DNA of 64,000 nucleotides from Melitaea cinxia (GCF_905220565.1 NC_059398.1:248001-312000), one strand, 5' to 3'; shown: positions 32,106 through 44,084, numbered from the stretch's first letter. Notes: generated by a model from the letters alone, not told the origin. Numbers and translations: made by a program.

Positions 32106-33728
32106 ATGTTAATGAAATGTTAAAACTATGCAGTGTAAGAAATTATATAGTTTGTAAATAACGTAGCGATTATGACGAATCTTGATATTTAGGCAGTTGG
32201 AAATTCATATTGTAAATTATACGTTCATAGACGTTGATAAAACTTCAGACGTAGCCGGAATGTAAGAATTCTCCTGATATCTATCTGTGAACTAATGTTT
32301 ATTGTATATTTGGCTGTTCCGCTTCGGAGGATTGAGATATATTACTTTTCTCAGTAATGAAAGGAAATGAGTCATTTATTAGACTCGCGCTGTGAGAGTA
32401 ATTACAACGGATAAGAGATTCATCGTTCATTACTGGTGGTATTTCTATTATTTTTGAAATTAGAGCGGCGCTTCGAACACGAGAGTTACATTTGGTTTAA
32501 CAGTCTTAAATAAGGATTTAGGTTATTTTTATTTAAAAATTGATAGATCGACTCAGGTCACTTGAAAAGATGTAGTATTTTAGTCTTACTAAAGACATAT
32601 ATACTAGATACATATGTAATGATTTTTTTATAATTTAAAATATTTTATACGCTTTTTATAAGAATATATTAACAATAAGTAGTGATTTTGACTATTTTTG
32701 GTGCTATGGATCTGTTTTTAGTTTTTAATTAATTGCTTGTAAAATCAAATTTATTTTGTATTATTTTATTTTTTTGTACTTATTTTAAGCAAATAATTGT
32801 TTGAGAAGATTGCCTTTTTATTTGTTAAATACGGATTGTCAAAAGTATTTGTTTCCTTTTGTTGGCTATAAATAGTTTTGTTGGCATTTTAAAAAGGGCA
32901 GTCATTTTATATCAACGGTACAGAGTAGAAGTCGGAAAATGAAATTGTATGTTATTAGTAAATTTGAAGTAAGGTGTGTTAAGTGGAAGATATCAAGTGT
33001 GAATAAAGTTATTTGTAACAACTGGATTTTGTTATTACTCAACACATATCTAACTTTTTAAGACTAGGAGAGTATTTTGCCGCGAACGCAAAACCTGAAG
33101 ATAAATTTAGAATACCTTATATTATTCAATAACAGACATTAGTATTAATTTTCATACTTTGTATACTATTCAATAAATAAAAAAAAGATACAGATGCAAT
33201 ATTTTCTCATTCAAATTATATTAAAACTATTTTTCTTGTAACTAATGAGAGCTCTGAGGGACGTTTAAATTGTACGCTGGACTTTCTCCATTTCAGTTTC
33301 AGTCAAATATCAAAGGGAAAAAAATCTTTGTTCAGACGTGACGTTTCTCGCGCACAAATGACATGTTTTTCCCGTTTTGTTTATTCTATTTTTCCAGAAC
33401 ATTATTTCCGATACAGTAATTTAATGTTTTTATTATCTCTCCTAGGTCGTGTTTATTATACGAATTTGATGACGTTGTTATTTTCGAAGGCTTTATATGG
33501 TCATATCTACACTAAGTTCTTCATGGCGGCTTACTTTTCGTAATTATTATTGCTCTTCTTACACCTAGAATTACATAATCCTTGCGAGTAAGAATGTAGA
33601 TATTCAAATCTGATCTTTATAAAAAAAATATATATCTTAATGCATTCTTCTTGGTGTGGTTACTTTTGGTTTTAATTAACAACTGAAAAAAAAAATGATT
33701 AGAAAACTGTATCGTTAAAGTAAAAAGG
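32106..33728. other. Unique sequence, nothing recognised
   Basis: 1.6 kb of AT-rich DNA. A 71-codon plus frame (33,328-33,543) has no motif. GATATCAAGTGTGAATAAAG at 32,989 resembles a poly(A)-signal region of some transcript but has no supporting frame upstream. Confidence 0.5.
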
Positions 33729-33740
33729 ATATAGAATATA

Positions 33741-33918
33741 CGCTTCAGCCTGTAATATCCCACTACTGGGCATAGGCCTCTTTCCCCATGTAGGAGAAGG
33801 ATCAGAGCTTAATCCACCACGCTGCTCCAATGCGGGTCGGCGGATATATTCTCTACTATGAGTAACGATCACCTACAGGTGTACATGATAACAACCGGGA
33901 CCGACGGCTTAACGTGCT
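33741..33918 (-). mobile_element. SINE-M, 5' truncated
   Basis: 12-bp target-site duplication ATATAGAATATA (33,729-33,740 and 33,919-33,930). Contains only the 3' 178 bp, from the AGCACGTTAAGCCG part to the tail. Confidence 0.93.
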
Positions 33919-33999
33919 ATATAGAATATAGTTACAGTTAATTACTTTAACTTAAGTTACAAATAAGAATATATTTGAATCTGTTTTATTGATGCAGAA

Positions 34000-34104
34000 C
34001 ACAACAGGATACATCCTGCTAAAAATCTGGAGCAGACCGTCTGGCGAAGCATCATTGTGGGACGTAGGGTTGTTTGCCGATTTAGTTATAAAAAACAGTA
34101 TCGT
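34000..34104 (+). mobile_element. SINE-A remnant with large internal deletion
   Basis: Head ACAACAGGATACATCCTGCT joined to tail GTTTGCCGATTTAGTTATAA. Confidence 0.75.
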
Positions 34105-34274
34105 GAAAAAAAAGTCAAAATAACTTTATTCAAATACGTTTCAAAAGCACTTTTGAATCGTCATTTTACAAAATAAAAATGTAAGTTTTTAAAAGTGAAA
34201 CTAACACCGATTCGGAATGTAGATTCTGCAGAGAAGAATCGGCAAGAAACTCCGCAGTTACTCTTTTGAAAATT
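34105..34274 (-). mobile_element. LINE-D 3' end
   Basis: Minus strand: AACTGCGGAGTTTCTTGCCG, ATTCTTCTCTGCAGAATC, TTCACTTTTAAAAACTTAC and TTTGAATAAAGTTATTTTG. Confidence 0.85.
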
Positions 34275-35417
34275 ATATTTAAACTGTGTCTTAGTATAAA
34301 ATTAGTAAAATTTTGCATGAAATACAGCGTCATTCAGAAGAAAAGTCGCTTTAAAACAATGTTTTTGTATATGTTGTACTTAAAAATGTCCTATAAACAC
34401 CACAATGTTCTAACAAAGTTTTTCTCACGGAGATGGATAGCTAACGGCGTACGTAGTTTACGAAGTCGCCACTAGTCTGAGCCGCGTCGACTCGCAAATT
34501 GTCTGCGGTGTGTGATTTAAGGCTCTGCGGTCAAATTTTGAAGTATGTGGACTGATGATGTTTGTACATTCGGGTACAACTGGCTGTACTTTGGGATTTG
34601 AACCGCAAGTGGTTTTGGCCTTCATCTGTTTGGGTTGTTTGACTTTACCATGTTAACCCTTTTCTTATAATTTGAAGTGAAGCAAAAAATTTGAAATTTA
34701 AATAAAGCTGTTGATGATGAATTATAGTTATAAAGATCGTTTTGCAAATCATAACTTGGTGAATGTGATTGAATCTGAAAATTTTAAGACTGAACTTTAT
34801 AATTTTTGGAATCCATAATGTTTACTTAATAATGCTTATTTTAAACTTTGCTTTTAAATGATTGAAATAGGAAATCAAAGTTAATCAAAATCCATATTTT
34901 TGAAGTCAAAGACGATATCAAATTTTTAGTGATCGTGGACAGAATTTAATAAGGTAGGGTACAAAAAATGTAAAAAAATTCAGATATAAAAAATGGCGTC
35001 ACTCAGATTAAGATTGTATTTTTTAAAAGGAGGTAATTGTGAAAAAAATATCGATAAGTAATTTGCCACGTTTCAAGCGACAAGATTAAAATTTTAATTT
35101 TAAGTCTTTCATGAGAGATAAATAGTTGTTCAGCCTTTAAGAGATTAAAATAAGGCCGGGAAATTGTATATTGTAGATTGGCTTTAGTTTGCCCGATGAA
35201 GACTAGAGCTAGTAAATTAAAATATTTCTAGCTAGAACCAGTAATAAAAGTCGAGGGAAAGTCGCCGGGCAATACAAACTGTCAATTACAGATACAATTG
35301 AGCATTAAAGATGAAGTAGTAATTTAGGGGGTAGCACCAGTTGATTGGCAAATCAACATCAAGAAAAGTTAGAAAAGTTTTAAAATAATAACTACTACAG
35401 TACATTCCAGTTTTTCA
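34275..35417. other. Unique sequence, nothing recognised
   Basis: AT-rich, with a GC-richer patch at 34,440-34,530 (ACTAGTCTGAGCCGCGTCG). No gene. Confidence 0.5.
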
Positions 35418-35676
35418 TCTACACAAATAAATAAAATTGAAGTGTCTGTTTGTAATATAAAAATAACCGCTTTTTAATAAATGCATATGGATGTGTCTGT
35501 CTGTCTGTTTGTTCCGGCTAATCTCTGAAACGGCAGGGACCGATTTTGAAGGCACTTTCATTGGCAGACAGATGATGATAATTTTATCTTCGAAATTTAT
35601 TTATTTTATAACTCAACGAATTGAACATTACCTTTTTTGTTAAACTCCATACGGACGAAATTACGGGCACAGCTAG
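35418..35676 (+). mobile_element. Helitron, non-autonomous (259 bp)
   Basis: TCTACACAAATAAATAAAAT start, TTGTTCCGGCTAATCTCTG block and GGGCACAGCTAG end before T35,677. Relatives at 57,631-57,939 and (minus) 62,222-62,539. Confidence 0.88.
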
Positions 35677-36291
35677 TCTATATATAAAAATGAACGTTTG
35701 TCTGTATGTCATTTGATTCATTCATCATGTCATTCATTCATCGTAAAATATGCATTTGATCATGTCATGATTTTCAGCAGTTTTGTGCATAAGCTCATAA
35801 AGGTTTCTGAGTTGGTACGACCAAAAATAAATAAATATTTATTTATTTTATTTATTATGCATAAAAAACTTAAAACTAACATTAAAGTGAACCCAATGCG
35901 TTAGTTAAGTTGATCACAAATTCTACCTCTATCTACAGATTTTTGTATAGAAATAACATTAAACAAATAATTTAAACAATTCAATGAAATCAATTAAAAA
36001 AAAAATAATGAATTTAAGTCTAAAATAATTAAATAATCACACTTAAAAAACTCATAAAAACAAACATTCAATAATAATAACACAAATTATTTATTTATTA
36101 TTTATTTTACACTTTATTGTACACCAAACAAATACATATATATTAGTGAAATAAAAATACAATACATTTATATTAATGAAATAAAAATCAATTTAAATCT
36201 GTAACTTTAAATTTAACACTTAATTTATACAATTAAATAAAATCAATTTAAAAATAAATAAAGCGTAGGAACGCGCGCAGGGTACAGCTAG
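35677..36291 (+). mobile_element. Helitron-like element directly abutting the previous one
   Basis: Starts TCTATATATAAAAATGAACG using the T that closes the preceding element, ends CAGGGTACAGCTAG before T. The body is largely AAATAAATA-type AT-rich repeats (35,828-36,260). Confidence 0.75.
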
Positions 36292-36477
36292 TTTATGATA
36301 AAATAACCAAATCGGCAACGGAGCAAACGTGGTGGGCGAGTGGTCGTTTAGATTTTAATTAATTATGGCTATAGATACACATATAGTTAAACAAACTTCT
36401 CACAACTACATCTATTCTCTCTGTCTCATACAAAATTGAACTTCCCCCCTAATGTACTTTGTTTAAAAATCACCTCT
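36292..36477. other. Short unique sequence
   Basis: Nothing recognised. Confidence 0.4.
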
Positions 36478-36575
36478 ATGGCCAATACTAATGCACGCTA
36501 TGTGCGGGGATCGACCCTGAAGTCGTCAGCGCAACATTCATAAGTCGGTGTTTTGACCGTTGCGCTAATGCGTCT
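36478..36575 (-). mobile_element. SINE-M head, decayed
   Basis: Minus strand has GCGCAACGGTCAAAACACC (A box side) and GGGTCGATCCCCGCACATAG (B box side). Confidence 0.7.
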
Positions 36576-36689
36576 AATTATCCCAAACTATATCCATTTC
36601 GGAACACGTTGAACTAACAACAGTAACGTTATATAACAACAGTAGCTACGTTCCAAAGCCTCTACAGTTAGGAGACCGGTCTATTTTTG

Positions 36690-36777
36690 GCCCAAAGGAA
36701 TCGGAACTGCGGCTTAATGGAGAAACGCTGCCAGCATTCCTGTCACCACTCCACGCGGACATGATTTTTAACGTAAT
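36690..36777 (+). pseudogene. Tail fragment of the endonuclease-bearing retroelement
   Basis: CAAAGGAATCGGAACTGCGG, GAGAAACGCTGCCAGCATTC and CCACGCGGACATGATTTTTA are decayed versions of the last 30 codons of the frame ending at 56,618 (QRIGIAIQRGNAASILGT). Confidence 0.75.
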
Positions 36778-36848
36778 GTTAAATCATTGGAATTTTATGT
36801 TAAATATATACAAAAATATGCAGCGTAATTCTATATGAAAATAAAATT

Positions 36849-37295
36849 TTATTTTTTTGAAGCATAACTTCTTTACGCACGTTTGACTTGGGGAGTAAGC
36901 TGGTGAATGCGTGACGAGAGCGTTACGAAAAGTGTGATCGGGCGAGGCGAACGGAAGTTGAGAGGATGATATAAGTAGGTGAAAATAAAAAGAGAGGGAG
37001 AGAGAGTTACGTTTTGTAAGTTTTACTTCAGTCGTGTGGTCTAAAGCACACTCGTTTTTTAACCGACTTCCAAAAAAGGAGGAGGTTCTCAATTCGACTG
37101 TATTTTTTTTTAATGTATGTTACATCAGAACTTTTCACCGGGTAGACCGATTTCGACAAATGTTTTTTTAATCCCACGAGACGACGAGATCTGATAACTA
37201 CTTTTTGAGTAATCTTTGATAACGCGTAGTTACCTGACTATTTTTTCGTCGATCTACGTTGTATTACTCGTCGATGTAATTGAAGTCGGTTTTTT
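36849..37295 (+). mobile_element. P-repeats: one inverted fragment plus one complete element
   Basis: 36,849-37,058 is the reverse of the block at 3,060-3,240 (AGTCGTGTGGTCTAAAGCAC). 37,059-37,295 is a complete member: AACCGACTTCCAAAAAAGG start, ACATCAGAACTTTTCACCGG, TTACTCGTCGATGTAATTG and the inverted end GAAGTCGGTT. Confidence 0.8.
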
Positions 37296-37309
37296 TTAAT
37301 GGACTATTT

Positions 37310-37425
37310 GACTCAGCCTGTAACATCCTACTGCTGGGTGTAGGCCATTTAAGAGAAGGGTTAGAACTAGATTTATAAGATGATTACAACCGAGACAGAC
37401 AACTTAATCTGCTTTGTATATAAAT
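37310..37425 (-). mobile_element. SINE-M tail, decayed
   Basis: ACTCAGCCTGTAACATCCTA, CTGCTGGGTGTAGGCC and ATGATTACAACCGAGACAG follow the SINE-M minus-strand order. Confidence 0.65.
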
Positions 37426-38755
37426 ATTTAATAAAACAAATATTATTTGACACATTATATAAATTATTATAATTAATTTACTTATTTGTAGACTCCACTT
37501 GATTTCGTTCTTTTGGATTTGAATAAAACGTCCCTGAGTTACTGTATTGTGGTCCGCTTAGAATACTTTTTTCTGCAAAATAAATTGGACACCGCAATAA
37601 ATTTTACTTAAACGAGATCTTGTGAAGTCCCTTTTCCTAAAAAAGTCCTCTTATTACGGGAAAGGATTAGGATCGCAACCAATTATTTCTTTCACACTTA
37701 CAGCACTCAAATTTGGAATAATGAAATTTAATTTTATGCGCACAAAATACATTTTATTAAATTTTAAAAAGTTTTATTCCAAAATATTCGCTACTATGAG
37801 ACTATATATAATGTATATTAAGGTCGGATTATAATACATACATATAAGCCTTATTCATATTGACCTGTTTGTGGCGCCCGGCGTTGTTTGCACAGATCAT
37901 TATGACGTTGACGTTGCAGGATACGAAAGAGTCAATTTAACTTGAATCTTCACGTTGTTCTATAAGTCAACATTGCAATAAGTTTTTATGACTTATATTA
38001 AATCTAATATAGTTATATTAATTTCAAAGAGTAATGTTCAGCTTACTCTTAACATCTTGTACGTGATAGCATATATTATTAATTCGGTTTTTACTTCTCA
38101 TAGAGGTGGTCTACGTCCAGCAGTATACTTCTTAATGCTGATGAATAGATGGACGGATTAAGTAAGATTTTATTTTTTAACATTAAAATTTATTTATTCA
38201 TACTTGTTGTACATGTCCAACGTAAACAATGTTCGACACACCATAAAACCCATGGAAAAGAAACCGGTTAAATTTGTTTTGGATACATTCCAGCATGACG
38301 TTTAGGTCATGCTTGAAGGCCTTAAATAAACTTACCAAGTAAATGTACCTAATTCAATCATCCTTAAGTGATTTTAAAACATTATAATTTTATTACCTTT
38401 TTCATTCTTTCGTTATTGTTTACATACATGAATATGTTTGTGTATGATATGCAAAGAAAACAAAAAATTTCCACGAGCTTACGATGTTTTGTTTGTTCGG
38501 TTGTCCAATATCGGAGCACGTCAGAGGACGCGGGCGCGCCCGTCGACGATCAAGCGATTCAGCCCTTTTGATTTAGGGATAATACATCATTTTCTGTTCC
38601 TTATTGCTAAATATTTGTTTTGGAGTTCCGTTATTAGAATATTAAAAGGGACAAGTTCGAGTTGGATTTTATTATGAAGAGAATGAAGTGCTGAATGAAG
38701 GTTAAAACAACTATAAGACATTAAATGAATGCACGAATGCTTTGATATTTTTAAG
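37426..38755. other. Unique sequence, nothing recognised
   Basis: AT-rich. A GC-rich patch at 38,510-38,560 (GACGCGGGCGCGCCCGTCGA) sits in two overlapping frames without homology. Confidence 0.45.
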
Positions 38756-38995
38756 TGAGGTAGGGCTACTCGAACTATGGAACAGCCCGACTGGGGAAGT
38801 ACCTCGACTTTACAGAAGATCTCAACTAAATAATACTGCTTTTAGTAAGGTAGCCAGAGCTCCTGAAGGGGACTAGGGATAGGGTCGGCAACGCGCTTAC
38901 GACGGTTGTAGTGTTACAGGCGTCTATAAGCTACGGTAAGCGCTTACCATCAGGTAAGTCGTAGGATTGTTTGCCGATATAGTTATATTTAAAAA
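38756..38995 (+). mobile_element. SINE-A
   Basis: GTGAGGTAGGGCTACTCG start, ACTTTACAGAAGATCTCAAC core, CTTACCATCAGGTAAGTCG tail. Confidence 0.88.
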
Positions 38996-39480
38996 AGAAA
39001 ACAAGAACTTCGAAATAAAACACGTAATCGAGATTATGAATGTATATATTTATTTTATCATTATGTTATTTTTTACTTAAAATAGGCACAAATACATTAC
39101 AAACAAAGCTTCAAGATATTACGAAGTAGGTATGCGCGGATTTATGGCTAATTAGCCATTTCTTTCAGACAACCCAGTTAATTAATTATTTTATATCGAT
39201 AGTATTAAATATCAGCATTTTTAAGTCTTAATGTAAAGAGGTGTTCCGGTAAAAGGGTAGAAAGTTAGCTGTCAAGCTTTCAAAGCAAACTTTGATCGGT
39301 CTCGGAGTGACAGATGACCGGACGACGGATTATTGATATTCTATTGTTAGTACCTAATTTTTGGTTACAGAATCTTTAGTTATTCTCGTAATATATAAAT
39401 ACTGTTTCAAGGTCGATAATATAATATATATTTAGTATTGTTTAGGCAAATGCATCTTCTGGTACGAATTTATAAGTGTT
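38996..39480. other. Unique sequence, nothing recognised
   Basis: AT-rich DNA. Confidence 0.5.
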
Positions 39481-39492
39481 AACTATTCGTAT

Positions 39493-39830
39493 TGTGCTGT
39501 GTGGCTACGGCACTAAAGAATTTAGCCACCTCCTCTCTTCCCGTGGGTATCGTAAGAGGCGACTAAGGGATAACAAGGTTCCACAACCACCTTGGAATAT
39601 AAGAAGCCGACCGATGGCGGGATAACCATCCAACTGTTGACTTTGAAATACACAGGCCGAAGACGGGCAGCAGCGTCTTCGGTGCGACAAAGCCAGTAAC
39701 TGCGGTCACCAACCCGCCTGCCCAGCGTGGTGACTATGGGCAAAACACATGAGTTCACGTTATTTTTGGCGTAAACTTGTGGAACTATGTCCAGCAGTGG
39801 ACTGTATAGGCTGTAATGATGATGATGATG
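39493..39830 (+). mobile_element. SINE1, full length
   Basis: 12-bp target-site duplication AACTATTCGTAT (39,481-39,492 and 39,831-39,842). Runs TGTGCTGTGTGGCTACGG ... CTTCCCGTGGGTATCGTAAG ... GGCCGAAGACGGGCAGCAGC ... ATGTCCAGCAGTGGACTG and (GATGAT)n. No A and B boxes are obvious, so it may be an internally deleted RTE derivative and not a tRNA SINE. Confidence 0.95.
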
Positions 39831-39842
39831 AACTATTCGTAT

Positions 39843-40197
39843 AATTTATTCCATTTACACAATTAAATAATTCTATAAAAGTTGTTTACATATTATTTAT
39901 ATTGTTATCGTTCAATTAATAAATATACCCAAAATGAACGAAATTAATATTCAAGCCTCTGAAAAACAGATTAAGATTGATTTAGTACTTACGTTCATCA
40001 ATATTACTCTGACGACAGAAGCAATTTATTTTAGAAATATCAGTAAAAATACACCGATACGAGACATTCTGAATACCTATTTTCCCAACATTATAACCCC
40101 AAAGAGAGTCTTAAACTCTAGGATTACATATCACAAGAATCGCTCTTTTTACAACACAAGTTTCCAATGTCTCTGACGTTCCCCGAAGTAATATACA
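39843..40197 (+). other. Unique sequence with an unrecognised 80-codon ORF
   Basis: ATG at 39,934 in a good context (CAAAATGAAC) opens 80 codons to 40,176 (contains TTEAIYFRNISKNTPIRDIL). No motif known. The ORF lies just 5' of the LINE insertion at 40,211. It could be an exon remnant or chance. Confidence 0.2.
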
Positions 40198-40210
40198 ATT
40201 ACTTCACGTT

Positions 40211-41156
40211 TTTTTTTTATTCTTTATTATAGCCATACAGCCATAAAGGCTAAGTCGGCTCATAAGTCTTAAATACTAGATCTGTATACAATTATTTACA
40301 TAGTTTGGTCGTCTGAGTCTGATTGTCTGAGGAACATAGAGTGAAATATGAAGCTGAGGGTTCTATCGCTGAAAGCTGTTGTAAATTTAGAGCTAAAAAC
40401 GTTATGGAAAAAGAAAAAGAGGTTTTCCCTGCCACAATCATTTCTGGTACATTCCATGAGTACATGGTAAAGATCCTCATGGGAGCCACAGACGGTACAG
40501 TTAGGACTATTAGTTTTTCGCATAAGATAAAGAAAACAATTAAGTGGAAGGTGGTAGGATCGAACTCTGAAAGCAAGTGAAAGGTCTCGTTTGTTAAGTT
40601 TAATTTTACAGAACCACGGAACATTTGGCGGTTTATCTGACAAAGTTCGGTACCACAAGCCTTTATCCCCAGATTTATCTTGAAAATATAAGTCCCATGC
40701 CGAGTAGGCTCTTTTCTTGATTAGACCCAGGAAATCAGTGTAGTGGGAAGTCACGTCGATTGGAATCCCATCATATGATGCTGTTTTTGCCAAGACGTCG
40801 GCTATCTCATTGCCACGAATACCGACGTGAGATGGCACCCACTGAAGTCGGACATTTACCCCATTACGTATTAATTTTAAAATACACTTAATAATGTGGA
40901 AAGCCTCATTTCTTCCTAATCCATCCTCGGCACAGGAAATCAAATGGTACAAACTACTTTGAGAATCTGAAACTATAAGTACATTCTTGTATTCTGAGCT
41001 TTCTATATATGACAGAGCCTCTCGAATTGCTATAAGTTCCAGACTAATTATTGGAATATATGAATTTGAAACAGTAAATTTGACTTGAAAATTGTTTTTT
41101 GAATCAAAAAAGGAACAACCTTTTGAGTCATTAATTATCGATCCGTCAGTGTATAT
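40211..41156 (-). mobile_element. 5'-truncated LINE insertion with RNase H
   Basis: 13-bp target-site duplication ATTACTTCACGTT (40,198-40,210 and 41,157-41,169). The poly(A) tail is the T run just after 40,210, so the element points left. Its 3' UTR is about 85 bp. Confidence 0.95.
40296..41156 (-). pseudogene. LINE RNase H and zinc-knuckle C-terminus
   Basis: Open from the truncation point to a stop at 40,296, about 287 codons. It starts at the first catalytic region YTDGS, then the LELIAIREAL and VSDSQSSL blocks and WVPSHVGIRGNEIADVLAK, the four-part RNase H active site (D, E, D, D/H) of I/R1/Jockey-group LINEs. A C-terminal CTVCGSHEDLYHVLMEC knuckle follows at about 70 residues from the end. 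Its role in the parent element is to remove RNA from the RNA:DNA hybrid during insertion. RT and endonuclease are missing, and there is no own promoter or start. No stops within the remnant, so a young insertion. Confidence 0.93.
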
Positions 41157-41169
41157 ATTACTTCACGTT

Positions 41170-41519
41170 GTTTTGTACGAATAGAACTATATTTTCGTAC
41201 GTGATGAATGTTTATCAGTACACAATGTACCGTTGAGCCCTTTCCTTGTCGACCGTCCTCATATCACATTCTTCTTAGCATACGAATCGGGCAACATTGA
41301 CACACATAGCTGTTTATCTCATTTTGCATTTAAATTAGTCTCATGGAAGGTTCTCGTTACAAATATTGCTTCTTTAAATTTCCATTTCAATATAAAGATA
41401 GAAGAACGACGGTGTTTTAAATTAATTTTTATTTAGGTGGAGGTCTCCGGTAAGTAGGTGAATACGATGCGAGTCGAAGAAAAACTACAAACAACGCCTC
41501 ATACGTCTTTTACGAGTAT
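41170..41519. other. Unique sequence, nothing recognised
   Basis: A 67-codon frame without motif. Confidence 0.45.
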
Positions 41520-41529
41520 ATCATACTAT

Positions 41530-41872
41530 AATGATATAAGAGAGGCCGCGTTGGCGCAACGGTTACAGCCATGGATTGTACCTGTTGCGCTGGCGGTTGC
41601 AGGTTGGATCCCTGCATATGACAAACATTAGTATTGGCCATATAGGTGTTTACTGTGGTCTGGGTGTTTGTGCAGTCCTTGTGGGTCACCGTGCCTCGGA
41701 GAGCACCGTCGGTCGCGGTTGTTATCATGTACACCTGATAGCGATCGTTACTCATAGTAGGGAATATATCCGCCAACCCGCATTAGAGCAGCGTGGTGGA
41801 TTAAGCTCTGATCCTTCTCCTACATGGGGACAGAGGCCTATGCACAGTAGTGGGATATTACAGGCTGAAGCA
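41530..41872 (+). mobile_element. SINE-M, full length
   Basis: Head GGCCGCGTTGGCGCAACGG; B box decayed (CAGGTTGGATCCCTGC); tail CAGTAGTGGGATATTACAGG. A 10-bp target-site duplication ATCATACTAT (41,520-41,529 and 41,873-41,882) is likely, leaving 15 bp of extra 5' sequence. Confidence 0.9.
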
Positions 41873-41887
41873 ATCATACTATTATGA

Positions 41888-42075
41888 ATTAGCGTACGGT
41901 TCTTCTGATGATAATTGATTACCGTAATTTTTGGACGCCTGTAACACCAGCAGCATCACAGACGCGTTGCTGACCCTACTGCCGACCCTACCCAGGAAAG
42001 CTCTGGCTACATTACTCACCACAGGAATACAACACTGCTTGAAATCAATATTATTTAGTTGTGATCTACTATAAA
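41888..42075 (-). mobile_element. SINE-A, decayed
   Basis: Minus strand has CAAGCAGTGTTGTATTCCTG, GTAATGTAGCCAGAGCTTTC and a tail with ATCAGAAGAACCGTACGC. Confidence 0.85.
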
Positions 42076-42097
42076 TATGTGATGTGATCTAATATAA

Positions 42098-42277
42098 ACG
42101 CTTCACATTCAACGGCCCCCAGTAAGATTTTTTTCTGTGTTGGAGGTCCGGAAACACACTCAAAACACATACAACGACAGACACCTATATGGCTAATAAC
42201 ATGTGGTGAGCAGGAATCGAACCCGAGACCCCAAGCGCAACGGCCAGAGCTGTAACCGCTACGCTAATGTCGTCATA
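42098..42277 (-). mobile_element. SINE-T (tRNA-derived)
   Basis: Minus strand: ACATTAGCGTAGCGGTTACA (A box region), CTCGGGTTCGATTCCTGC (B box), GTTTCCGGACCTCCAACAC and the tail CCGTTGAATGTGAAGCG. Second member at 58,310-58,496. Related to SINE-M in its head but with a different tail. Confidence 0.8.
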
Positions 42278-42565
42278 CGTTTAGAGTTCCTGTTTTAATG
42301 TTTCTATATTAATATTAATACGTTACAAAAATATTTATATAAAATTTTGTGAAGAAAATGTCTGAAACACGTAACATCGTCTATACAAAAGGTTGTTTAA
42401 GTAGGACCCTTTCGAGAAAGTTATTTTAAGAGCTTCGCCCTCAAGACAGAAGTGGACAGCGATAAGTGAGTACCCTCTGATAAGTAGATCGAGGCATCGA
42501 TAAATAACTCGAAAGTTTTAGGTTTGATGTGTTTTATTAGAAAAATATTAACATTATTTGTGAAG

Positions 42566-43080
42566 CTACTGGGGAGGGGGGGGATATGTCCACATCACGT
42601 CGGGGTCACCAGTTTTGGGGGTGCGATGGCACAGGGTGTGAAGTCCCTCATGGCAAATGGACGATCCTCCGACTAGACAGATGTTGTGTCTGGTGGGATA
42701 ACGCCGCGACGGTTGTTTTTTTTTTTTTTTTTTTCGAATTGTGGAGTGCTGTTGGCCTTAGCGGCCTTTACAGCGTCACCGGTGAGAGGGGCCAGGCACT
42801 TAGGCAAGCCGGCCGCGAAGGAAGAATGGGAGCCCTCTGGGAGGGCTCGGGGGGGAAAGACGCCCGCCCTAAGGGTGTCTCCTAGCGAGATCGCACCTCG
42901 GCTTAGAGCGTCGTCGGAGTGGAGTCGCGACGGTTGTTGTCGAGTTCTCGTATATATACTCAATCGCTCTGATAACTTTGATAGCGCGATGTAGGATACG
43001 TCAGTTTTTTCCCTAGTTTGTGTATGTCGCGAGATAGATGTCGCTACACTACCACTGCAATTGCTGGTAGCAGCATAGAT
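42566..43080. other. GC-rich block of unknown origin
   Basis: Strongly GC-rich compared with its surroundings, with GGGGAGGGGGGGGATATG, a T18 run at 42,717 and AAGCCGGCCGCGAAGG. All frames of 80-150 codons here overlap and have low-complexity translations. It resembles a LINE 5' UTR/ORF1 region in composition, but I recognise no motif. Confidence 0.45.
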
Positions 43081-43807
43081 AAAGTAAAAAATATAGATAA
43101 CGCACCTAGAACAGAAAAGTGAAGCCACTTTTTTAAAGATGTGTGAGTGAGTGAAGTGTTGACACTTTTTAAAAAAAGTCCCTAAAATTTTTATTAAACA
43201 ATTAATTTAATATAGGTAAAATGGGTATGTGGAAATAAAAACCTGTTTATAGTTTTAAATATATTTACTCCTTTTTTCGATTCAAATTGTTACATAAATC
43301 TATTGTAGCCGTGTTTTGATTTATTTAATTATATAAATCTGTGTCAATGAAAACTTGCGTTTTTAAGTAATTGATGATTCCTCTGAGGTTCAAGTTCCTA
43401 CTTTAAAGACGTCTAACTCTTTGCTGTAATAAATTGATTTTATTTTTACATTTTTTTAAAATTAAGTTCCTGTTTTTTTATCTTTTCTCTTAGTTTATGT
43501 TTTCTAGGTGTATCAATGATTGAATCTTGGTTAAGGGCTGATTTAGACTCATCCGGTAGGTCCTAGAACAAAAAATTCAACATTAAAATACGTAGTAGTA
43601 ATTAGCAGCATGTACTTGATGGTACTCTGCGAAGTCCACGTTTTGTACTGTACATGTCAGCTTTATCAAAATGGTTTGAACAAACCAACTAGATGAGGAT
43701 GGCTGTCGTTGTAGTTCATTTCGGCTCAGTCGTAAAGCAGCTACCCATTCATCTCCTATTAAAATATTCGTTGGAAACCTAAAACTGAGGTAGACTTAAC
43801 TTAAACT
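43081..43807. other. Unique AT-rich sequence
   Basis: Nothing recognised. Confidence 0.5.
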
Positions 43808-44084
43808 TTTAACTGAGGTAGGGCACAGCAGGAATTTCCTGCTCAAAATACGGAGCAGCCCGACTGGGGTAGTACCTCGACCTTACAGAAGATCACAGCA
43901 AAATAATACTGTTTTCAAGCAGTATTGTGTTCCTGTTGGTGAGTAAGGTGACCAGAGCTCCTGGGGGGATTGGGGATTGGGTCGGCAATGCGCTTGCGAT
44001 GCTTCTGGTGTTGCAGGTGTCTATAGGCTACGGTAATCGCTTACCATCAGGTGAGCCGTAAGCTTGTTTGCCGACCTAGTGACA

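Noticed and set aside
42586..43128. Overlapping ORFs of 99-151 codons on both strands
   Set aside because: GC-rich, low-complexity translations, including Lys/Phe runs from the T18 tract, overlapping on both strands; no domain.
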